From positions 28,979,801 to 29,043,800 of the forward strand of contig JAWZYU010000019.1 of assembly GCA_038380435.1 (NCBI GenBank): a stretch of 64,000 bases of DNA, in the 5' to 3' direction. A program made the position numbers and the translations under genes. The notes beneath the pieces are model-generated. The model made no database searches. It was not told the DNA's origin and saw nothing but the letters and a program-made list of their open reading frames with translations. Below are positions 55,811 through 64,000 of this stretch, one piece after another (within the stretch, counting starts at the first letter, position 1; each line of letters starts with the position of its first letter). The DNA is from Ryuthela nishihirai (taxonomy: Eukaryota > Arthropoda > Arachnida > Araneae > Heptathelidae).

Positions 55811-57200
55811 TAACCTCCTCTTAAGGAGGGGGGGGGGGAATAGGCAGAGGTCTGAACAATCTCTTGGGTGGATGAAAAGGAGAATGATGGGCGCAGGCTG
55901 CCTGCCATGGGTAGGATGGAGAGAAAATTCCTCGCGCCCCTTCAAGTGCTATCGACAAGGGATCCAGAGGTAGGGGGCACAACACTCAATGCTCCAGTAG
56001 CAGAGGTCGCCTTGGTCACAGCCCTCCTGGACCATTCTGCTCGATCGTTGACTCTGGCTCGATGAATTCATCATCAGCACATGAAACAAAAAGAAATGAG
56101 GAGGGGGTCAAAATCTGGGTTTTTTTCACATTCACTAATTTCCAATACAGAGTTCATTTCATTACGAACCGCCACGTGTCCCTGAAACTTCAATTTCCTT
56201 TTTCTTAGTCTCAGTCCCTTCCTCAACACATAAAAGTTATCTCTTTACTCAAGAATGTAGAATGGTTTCAAACTTACTCAGGTCACATACTCGTAGGCTT
56301 ATAATATTATACACTATATTATGAAGTTTTTAAATCTATAGATGAACGTGTCCCACATCGAAAATTTTAGAAAATCCACTTGCTAGCATATAGCACTTTC
56401 CACTTATATATTCCAGAAGACTTCAGTGCTATCTAGTTATGCTCGTACAATCTAACACTTCGGCCTGCCTCTTTTTCCACAACTAGGCCACTGGCCAGCA
56501 AGACATTGGAATTATATCACTTGATTCTATATAGTCTAATAGTACAAAATTCTCCATTTTTTTCATTCCACGGCAATTAGGGGTCTATAAAACATTTGGT
56601 GTACTTCACTTAATATTACACAATCTACACTATACAATCCTTCATTTATGCAACAGATATTTGGCCCACAAGCTATTCAGCAAACTCTAATTAGCTCGAT
56701 TAAAACATAATATTACAAAATTCATCTCTAGTGAGTATATTTCAGCTTATTTGCTAACTTAATTGCATTAATACATAAATCAATCTTAATCACTTCACTC
56801 TATACCCAAAAAGGTACAAACTCCTATTTCCATTTTACCAGATGTTTACATGATATTCAGCCCACTTCCTAAATTCTGAGTCCCCTGATATGGTGTGTGG
56901 TGTCCCCGGGAGAGGGATAACTGTGTGGGAGGATGGATGCCCATCCACCAATGGGCTTTTGCGGTGATTGCTTTCCTGAGTGCCGCAACTTACCATTGTC
57001 GGCTCCAGTCAGATGCTTAATGACTAGCGACGAGGAAATAGCCTGCCAAGGGGGGAACCCACCTGCCACAGTGAGAGTCAATCAGCTGGTGGTCCTCTGG
57101 CGTCCCATTAAGGCTCAGACAACACAGAGATGACGTCATCTGCTGCACTTTGCTTTCTATCAGCCTTAAAGCGCAGCTGCCCTGGCATGCATCTCTTACG
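55811..57200. other. Internal non-coding region between pol and 3' LTR
   Basis: Belongs to the Ty3/gypsy element by position. On the minus strand some open frame continues to 56869 (LTLTVAGGFPPWQAISSSLV) but has no known domain. Contains a 13-base poly-G run at about 55826-55838. Confidence 0.5.
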
Positions 57201-57202
57201 GG

Positions 57203-60200
57203 TCACCATGGCAACAAAAGCAGGTGCTGCTTTGCTTGAATCATGTTGATTGGTTGGTGGTTGGCTGGCCTCGGCACTTTACTCGTAGAGGGCATTGTGG
57301 CAGCAGTGGCTGCTCTTTCTGTAGACTGTCGAAAGTCTGGGTGATATAGAATTGATTCACCGCTGCGGTCGAAGTCTTTGCCCTCCCAAAAATATCTTGC
57401 TTGTGCAAGGAGTATGAATGTGTCGCTGGCGGTGCTGGGGTGATGGCAGGAGGGGTTGACCTTGGTACAGCGGCAGGAGTGTTTGTACTTTGCGTGGCAG
57501 GTAGTGAAGGGCACTCTATGGCATGGTTCAGTGTGCCCTGGGGGTCAAAATCCCAATCGTCATCGAACTTGTGCCTCTCCACTCGCTTTGGCCGTGTCTC
57601 TTTCTTTCATTTTTGGACTGGTTTTGGTGGGATTTTCTGTAGTGGTGGTGGTTTGGATGCTTCCTGCCAGGGAAGTTCTACTGTGAGGTGCAGCCGACAT
57701 TTCTTCAATTTCGTTAATCAATCCATGTGTGCAGTCTCGATACGATGGGGGTTCGTGAGCAGAGCTAGTTTGTACTTTACAGCTGTTACCTGTTGTAGCA
57801 TGCACCATGGTCTGGTGGATAATTTGGAAAGCTTTCGAGTATTTTGCTGGGGTACCCAGCGGCTGGACTAAGTCGCCCACCTTGATGTCCTTGTCGACAA
57901 CCACCCTCCGTCGCTGTCGCTCTTGTTGCTCCGCTGCCACTTCCAAAATTTTCTTTACCACTTCATAAGCCCAGTTCAGGCATTGAGCCAGCTGTTCTCC
58001 ATAGCTGCGGGTATCCCCGTAGGTGGGCAGGTCCTTGGCATGCCACAGTTGTTACGGAAGGGCCATGTCCCTGCCGTACAAGAGATAATAGGGAATCTCC
58101 TGGGTAGAGCTGTGGGTGGCACTATGATAGGCCATCAGTAAGAAGGGCAGATGTTCAAGCCACAGATGATTTCGTTCCACTACCAAGTGCAATAAAATGG
58201 ATGTGATGGATTTATTGAGGCGCTCCGCAACCCCATTTGCAGAGGGGTGGTAGAACCTGGTATTCGGTTTTACTATCTCAAGCTTGCTGAAAACCTCAGT
58301 CATCACATGCTGGTAAAATTCTTGGCATTGTCGCTGATCACAGTGGTGGGGATGCGATGTTTCGGTATGTAGTCCTCCACAAAAACTCGGGCTATTGACT
58401 CTGCAGACTGGTCGGGTAAAGCGTATAATTCCGGTCACTTAGTGAAATAGTCCATCATGACTAAGACATATTTAATGCCCCTCTGCGTAGTGGGTAGGGG
58501 TCCCAGTATGTCCATCCCTATTCGTTGGAATGGCTGGTTTGTCAGTGGGGCCCAAACCAGGTTTCTTTTCCTTTTTTCAACATAGCCCCTTCTTTGCACA
58601 CAGGATACTCACGTCTGAACGTAGTTCCTCACGTTATTGTGCATACCGTGCCAAAAATATTCCGCCTTCACTCGGTGAAGGGTCTTCTGTTCCCCTATGT
58701 GTCATGAGCATGGGTTGTCATGTAATAGCTACAATACTTGACTGCGCAGACTCATGGGGATAACCAGCTGTTCCATCATATCAGTCCGGTTGCTGTGAGG
58801 CTGAGGAACCATAAAGTGAAAAAGCACCCCGTCTCGCATGTAATACTGTTCTGGCAGCTGTGCTGACGGTGGTTGGGTCCGATTCTCTAAGGTGTCTATT
58901 AATTCTTTCAGTGGAGGGTCTTCCAGTTGCATTTCTCTTATCTGGGACAAATCGCCAAAGGGGTTCAGGGGAGGTGATTGTTCCTCCATCGCTAGTATGT
59001 GTCGGGACAGTGTGTCTGCTGGAACATTTTTGCTTCCGGGCTGGTAAATCACATCAAAGTCGTAGTCCTGTAGCGCAAGGTTCCATCTGGCTAACCGACT
59101 GGATGGGTCCTTGAGTTTCATCAGGTAGGTAAGGGGTGCATGTTCAGAGATTACCGTAAATTGCCTGCCGTACAGGTACTGCCTGAAGTGGGGGATAGCG
59201 AATTTTATAGCCAGGGCCTCCTTCTAGAAGGTCGAGTATCGCGTTTCAGGTGGCTTTAGCATCTTGCTTGCATAGGCCACTGGGTGGCAAAAACCATCGT
59301 ATGTCTATTGCTCTAATACGCCAACTACCACTACATCAGAGGCATGTGTAGACAGGAAAAATTTCTTTCCGAAGTCGAGGTAAAGGAGGACAGGTTCCGT
59401 GACTAGATTGTGTTTCAGTTGTTGAAAGGCCACCCTGCCTCTGTCGTCCAGGCGAATTTTACGTCCTTTTTTACGAGGGCAACTAAGTGGGTAGTTAGAT
59501 CGGCGTAGTGCTCGATGAACTGCTGGTAATATCCAGTCAATCCGAGAAAGGCCCAGACGTTTCATACGAAACAGGGTTGGGGAAATTTTTCCACAGCTTC
59601 GAGGTTTCTGGGGTCGGGTTGCACTTTGCAGGCGCTGATTAGATACCCTAAATCAGTGAGGCTTCAAAAACTGTCATTTTGATGGCTTCAACTTAAGATT
59701 GAAAGCCCGCAGGTAGTCAAAAACTCTCTGCAACCTATCTGTGTGCTGGTCGAGAGTCTGCGAGGCTACCATAATGTCGTCCAGATAAATTAAGACCTGC
59801 TCCTGGTGCATTCCCATCAAGACGTTGTCAAGAAGATGTTGAAATGTGGCGGGGTTGTTTCGGAGGCCAAACGGTAGGAAATTAAATTCGATAAGCCCCT
59901 TCCCGGTGATAAAGGCTGTCTTCTAGACTTCCCAGGGGTGAACGGAGACTTGCCAGTACCTGGATACCATATCCAAGGAGCTGAAATGCTTGGCATGTGC
60001 CAGTTGATTGATGATCTCATTTATCAGAGGCAAAGGGTACGAGTTAGGGATGGTCTTCACATGCAGGGCCCGATAGTCTACGCAAAATCTGTTCGTATAA
60101 TTTTTCCTCCTTACGAGTACAATAGGAGAGGCAAATGGGGAGGCACTTTCGCGGATAATGCCATTCTCCAGTAATTCGTCGACCTGCCAGTCTAGTTCCT

Positions 60201-60446
60201 TCTGCAGAGAAAAGGGTACTTGGTAGGCCCTTTGTCACACGGGTCATCTATCGGTAAGATGTATCTCGTGGTGTACTGCCGTGGTAACGGTCAGTTCGTC
60301 TACCCCTCTGGTGAAAACATCTTTGTTTCGCATCAGCAGCTGGCCTAACTTTTCTTTTTCACTGGGTTGGAGGTGGTCCAACTGGAAATCGGCTAGAGAT
60401 AAAGGCGATGCCATACGCTTTCCTCTGTTTCTGGGGGTACGGATAT
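57203..60446 (-). pseudogene. Ty3/gypsy pol: RT, RNase H, integrase
   Basis: From 60446 down: PSEKEKLGQLLMRNKDVFTR, then RT (ENGIIRESASPFASPIVLVR near 60150, FCVDYRALHVKTIPNSYPLP near 60060, HFSSLDMVSRYWQVSVHP near 59960, INFNFLPFGLRNNPATFQ-like block near 59850, catalytic IYLDDIMVASQTLDQH near 59765-59800). RNase H: HASDVVVVGVLEQ near 59310 and ADTLSRH near 58990. Integrase: a degraded HHCC region near 58580-58720, VISDNAKNF near 58330, and NGVAERLNKSI near 58200-58235 (D and E of the D,D,35E core). C-terminus: VGDLVQPLGTPAKYSKAFQI near 57850, then a Pro/Thr-rich tail. Multiple stops and frameshifts. Confidence 0.87.
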
Positions 60447-60905
60447 GTTCATCGCTCTTGCTGGCTACTCATCTAATACTTTGGGAATCTGCAGCGCTCA
60501 CTTGAGAGAACCGTCGCTGCCCACAACTCAGACCAGAAGAAAAAATCGAAAATTCGTTTCTCTACCTTTTTGATTATTCATCTCCTGGCCCCCTGATGGA
60601 GGTCACCTTGCTGGCACGGCGAGGATGCTGCTGATTGGTTGAACTAGCCGAGGTGCGAAATATGCACCCATCTGTTATTTTGATGTTGACAGTGACGGGT
60701 CACGTTGACCATGCTTTGATACCTGAGGGGGCCAACAGACCCATCGCGAACTTTCCATGATGGAGGCGAGGTTATATCTCAACAGGAGCTGAACGTAAAA
60801 AAATGGGTGCAATATAAAAATGTCACTGTTAAATGGAAGACGAGGGCGCCTGCTATACTTCACTCCACTAGTCATGTCCACGTGTAAAATTATGTGGGCA
60901 TGACA
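60447..60905 (-). repeat. Partial 5' LTR of Ty3/gypsy element
   Basis: Direct repeat of the left LTR, about 90% alike by eye, ending at GGCATGACA. Only the LTR's first half (in element orientation) remains; it stops at about 60447 and RT coding begins at once. Confidence 0.82.
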
Positions 60906-60912
60906 ATTGCAC

Positions 60913-61010
60913 CATTGATATATGCTTTAGGTTTATTTTACTCTTTAGGACCCTATAGGAAGATAGGTATTTTTTAAATTTTTAATTTATTTATATTTTT
61001 TGTCACTAAA
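60913..61010 (-). mobile_element. LINE 3' tail fragment, opposite to 54740
   Basis: The minus strand repeats the 3' end of the 52875 LINE: AAAAATACCTATCTTCCTAT, then AAATAAACCTAAAGCATAT. It points toward the LTR element, so the two LINE tails face each other across it. Confidence 0.75.
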
Positions 61011-61059
61011 AACACCTACCTTCAAAAACTCTTATTTGTTATAATCATAGACCACATTT

Positions 61060-61450
61060 TTCCTCCCGTTTGGAATGATGTTTGAGGTAGCCCATGACAT
61101 TGGAGACGTCAAAAGCTTTAATTTGAGATATGACTCGTTAAAGTTGAATCCGGCGAAAATCCGTCCCCCCACCCTTTTACAGAGGGAGGAGGAATAGTGG
61201 GATCAAAATTCGAAATAATTTACGATGGACATTATATGAGCTTTCATTGACACCTTACTCTTAACTGTATGCTCTCGCATTTAGGAGGTATAGTAGAACG
61301 ACTCTCACATTTCCCCTTTTTACGGGGAAGAAAGAATGTGAGGTCAATGTTTTATAACCTATGACACTCTCTGCATCAGAAGCTTTAATTTGACATATAT
61401 ATCATTAAGTTTCTCCATCGCGTTAGAAAGATATGGTGGAACAACCTTTA
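61060..61450 (+). repeat. Degenerate repeat, about 130-bp period
   Basis: Three related blocks: AAAGCTTTAATTTGAGATAT (about 61112), GAGCTTTCATTGACACC (about 61238) and GAAGCTTTAATTTGACATAT (about 61379), each followed by a CGTTAAAG/CATTAAG-like piece. Resembles old satellite-type arrays; no coding. Confidence 0.35.
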
Positions 61451-62380
61451 GTCAAATCCGCAAACCGACCAATCAACAAATGTCGAAGCCAAAAGCAACA
61501 GGAAGATAGGTAATGAAGAGAAAACATCTTCGAACTAAATCGGCACAGCTTACTTGGACAAGAGGATCTGAAGTTTCCTATAATGAAACAATCCAATTTT
61601 TGCAAGGTTCAAATCTTTTCCGTCGGATTTAAGAGTTTTGCTATTGTTTCGTAACATAAAATCCATCAGCTTAGCATTATTCAATCCTGCCATTTGGAGA
61701 AAAGGGTCGAAAGACTCGAACATATCCAAAGGAAGCATTTGTTTTTTTTATCTATTGATGAATTAATATTTAAATATTCATCTTTTGTTTTCGAGCTGTC
61801 TCGGCTCTGTACTGTTTAGACAAGGCCAAACTACGGCCAACTTATGGCCTGCGACTTACAAATTATGGCCAACGAGCTGCTGTGCTTTGCCACCTCCTTT
61901 CGTGCGAACCACGAGCTTAATGATCACAAATAAATTAAATTTGTAAAAGAGAAAAAGAACGTATAGCGAACAAGAAATCCAACTTCGAAGAAGTGAATTC
62001 TCATTAAAATAATTAGTTTTAATAAAATTATGTTTTGTTATGAGGGATTTTTTTAATATTTTTTGTTTCATATTTCTATAATATATTGATTATATATTTC
62101 TTTGGCTGCCAGACATTCATTTCAGTTCTTTATATGGCCCGCCATTCAGTTTCAATTTTACATGCTTCAATTCAACTGAAAAAAGTTCGCCAGTTTTATG
62201 GGACTGAAGGAATATAATGCCAACACTACAACAACTACGATATGACCTCAGATCAACTAGCGTAACTTCAATATCAGCATCACCACCGCATGCTGAAGAC
62301 TTCATGAGGTGTGCCTGTACACTAAGCAGCCATTGAGTGAGCCTGACCGAAAGTCACAGGAGGGACCATTTACACTGCTG
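61451..62380. other. Non-coding stretch
   Basis: No supported feature. Confidence 0.4.
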
Positions 62381-62384
62381 TACC

Positions 62385-62428
62385 ATTGCTCCTGGTCCAG
62401 TTGACATGTCAACTGGACCAGGAGCAAT
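62385..62428. repeat. Perfect 44-bp palindrome at Tc1 relic 5' boundary
   Basis: ATTGCTCCTGGTCCAGTTGA at 62385 is followed, through a CATG centre, by its exact complement to 62428. The right half is transposase sequence (VNWTRS), the left half an inverted copy of it. Confidence 0.93.
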
Positions 62429-63050
62429 AGTGATCTCTTCACTTCATGGATGAATCGAGTGAGATTTGACCTCCACAGCAATTCGCAGCGTCATTTTATA
62501 TGGAGGGAACCAGGAATATGCTATCGTGCCACAAATATTTCATGAATGCTGTACAGATCTGATGTGTTTCCAACAGGCTATAAGCAGGTACAAGGATAAA
62601 ACCTTGGATTACTTCATGCCATCGTATGTGGGTGCAATAGGTGATATCGTCCTACTACAGGACGATAACGCCCACCCACTCCATTGCTGCCTTGTGTATT
62701 GGCATCTGGGAAATAGCACTATTAACTCTGTGGAGTATCCAGACTGGTCTCAACTTAAATCGATAGAACATACATGGGATGCTCTTGGGAGATGGATTGT
62801 ATCCTTGCAGAATCCTGCTCCTACAAACATCTTGGAGCTTAGACATATTTTAGAGGAGCAATGGAGATTACCACACATTACTCCTCCAAAGTTTGTCCTG
62901 TAGAGTGTATTGATAAAGACTCTCCAGCATTGTGGGTGTCCCACAGCGCTGCTAGACAGTTTTAACAGCAGCATGAGACAACGCTGGAATTCTGTCCAAG
63001 TGCTAAGAGGTGATCAGGCTCCATATTGAACCACATGCACCATTTCAGTT
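62408..63050 (+). mobile_element. Tc1-like transposon relic, 3' part
   Basis: Plus-strand transposase C-terminal two thirds: VNWTRSNSDLFT, FDLHSNSQRHFIWREPGICY (about 62465-62525), RYKDKTLDYFMPSYVGAIGD, LLQDDNAHPLHCCLVYWHLG (second catalytic Asp, about 62655-62710), KSIEHTWDALGRWI (Glu, about 62760-62795) and LEEQWRLPHI. I count 33 residues between Asp and Glu, one short of DD34E, so a codon was lost. Frameshift near 62530. The N-terminus and left TIR are missing; the right TIR was not identified. Confidence 0.82.
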
Positions 63051-63234
63051 CATCATCACCTTTTTACCACGTGTCTGTATTTGTATATAATTTTGGTAAC
63101 TAAAAGTGTTATTCCATTTTTCAACTGTTATTCTTTCGTGCAGTATTTATATATATATATTACAATTCACATGCTGCAGTTCCAATTGGTTTTCGAAAAC
63201 AACTGGTTTTTGAGGTTGTTCGCTAATTTCTGGA

Positions 63235-63480
63235 AAGCAACGTAGTTGGACAGACAATATACAACATAGTCGAACAAACAATAGGCAACATCAAAGAGCA
63301 GAAGGTATGCAGCAGCATAGTACAGACAATATACACCTTCGTAGGGAAAACAATATGAAGCTTCATTGCACAAACTATATTAAACATCTTAAGACAAACA
63401 ACATACAGAATCTTAAGACAGACAGCAAAATGATTCTTAGTATAAACAACAAACTGTGTCATAGGTCAAACAATATACAA
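63235..63480. repeat. Tandem array, about 30-bp unit, about 8 copies
   Basis: Repeats of GACAAACAATATACAACATC with variable 10-base ends (for example GACAGACAATATACAACATA, GACAAACAACATACAGAATC). The minus strand reads as a loose 10-residue repeat (LYIVCP..). Diverged units; not clearly coding. Confidence 0.8.
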
Positions 63481-63874
63481 ATCCCACCTTTGGGCATTAA
63501 TTAAGAATTACACTCTTATTAGGATTCTAGGGAGAAAAAGAAATAAAATTATTATCAATAAATTTGAAAATCGCTTTTCTAATGGAGTCAGTAGTCAGCG
63601 AGATGGTACAGAAGGCACTCAGAAACTTCTTGATGCTTCTCTGTAGATTTGTACTCGTTCCTCAGAAGTTAACGAGTTACGACTTGTTTGAAAGCTTCTC
63701 TAAACTTGTCAATACGTGTTAAAACAAAGGCAGTATCACCATTTCTCTCTTCGCTGGCTAATAGAAGTTTGGTCTGAGAAATCTGTGCATTGTTCTTATG
63801 GAGCCTTTTCTACTAAAGACCAGGTGGAAATTTTGTATTTTCACAAGGGTGTAGCTTGGGGAAGACGGAAAAAA

Positions 63875-64000
63875 TTATGCTGAGTTATCGCAAGTATATG
63901 GAGATTATTCCTGTTCATATGGCACTATTACAGAATGAATGCGCAAATTCAGAGGAGGACGTCAAAGCTTTGAAGACCTCCCTCGTGCAGGAAGACCGAA
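63875..64000 (+). pseudogene. Mariner transposase N-terminus, cut by window end
   Basis: Plus frame reads YAELSQVYGDYSCSYGTITE, a TGA where Trp is expected, then MRKFRGGRQSFEDLPRAGRP, the helix-turn-helix and GRP motif that opens mariner/SETMAR-type transposases. The rest lies beyond position 64000. Confidence 0.8.

Larger units (their letters stand above)
54865..60905 (-). mobile_element. Ty3/gypsy LTR retrotransposon, gag and protease deleted
   Basis: Flanked by ATTG at 54861-54864 and 60906-60909 (4-bp TSD, usual for Ty3/gypsy). On the plus strand the element starts TGTGGCGACC and ends GGGCATGACA, that is TG...CA. The left (3') LTR and right (5') LTR share about 440 bp of direct repeat. 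Pol runs on the minus strand. The right LTR joins directly to RT at about 60446, so half of that LTR, the primer site, gag and protease were lost. No env-like frame seen. The element is not functional. Confidence 0.88.

Noticed and set aside
57401..57871. 156-codon plus frame
   Set aside because: Lies antisense to the Ty3/gypsy integrase C-terminus; its openness follows from the composition of the opposite strand.

Overview
The window is a stretch of AT-rich nuclear DNA from a eukaryote, almost certainly an arthropod. A spider or other arachnid is my best guess, from the mix of RTE-like LINEs, tRNA-derived SINEs and Tc1/mariner relics, but no single marker proves it. There are no operons, no ribosome-binding-site-led genes and no complete host gene. 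Nearly everything that can be named is a transposable element (TE) in some state of decay; all family calls were made by eye from motifs, terminal repeats and target-site duplications (TSDs).

Layout. 1-1.4 kb: featureless AT-rich DNA. 1.4-2.9 kb: a Tc1-like element with both ends. 3-10.4 kb: SINE copies and two LINE relics with RNase H (one on each strand). 10.7-12.6 kb: an hAT-type MITE with a near-perfect TSD and a mariner relative (41-residue D-D spacing) with 84-bp terminal repeats. 13.5-18.9 kb: SINEs, a palindromic MITE, a LINE reverse-transcriptase fragment, a second mariner relative split by a SINE, and a 60-bp tandem array. 19-29.4 kb: an hAT-like MITE, SINEs, a Jockey/CR1-like LINE relic, and a DD36E Tc1-like element carrying a MITE. 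28-38 kb: SINEs and a 1.2-kb minisatellite of about 67 bp period. 38-39.2 kb: one GC-richer candidate exon and a 234-bp palindrome. 39.4-44.6 kb: an RTE-like LINE interrupted at its RT active-site motif by a solo LTR, itself interrupted by a Tc1 element. 46-54.7 kb: a 5.35-kb inverted-repeat structure (arms about 0.85 kb, about 95% alike) whose loop holds a second RTE-like LINE, followed by another LINE. 54.9-60.9 kb: a Ty3/gypsy element on the minus strand with a 4-bp TSD but gag and protease deleted. 61-64 kb: low-grade repeats, a Tc1 relic and the start of a mariner transposase.

Two SINE families run through the window. SINE-1 (12 recognisable copies plus a fragment inside a palindrome) has a tRNA head and a long body. 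SINE-2 (4 copies) has a tRNA-Ser/Leu-like head. Several insertions have clear TSDs, so the nesting gives a relative order of events.

The most interesting pattern is that at least eight TE relics carry a short inverted copy of their own sequence, usually right at a truncation or rearrangement point (snap-back junctions). Together with the large foldback structure at 47.5-52.8 kb, this suggests that hairpin or template-switch repair has repeatedly reshaped repeats here.
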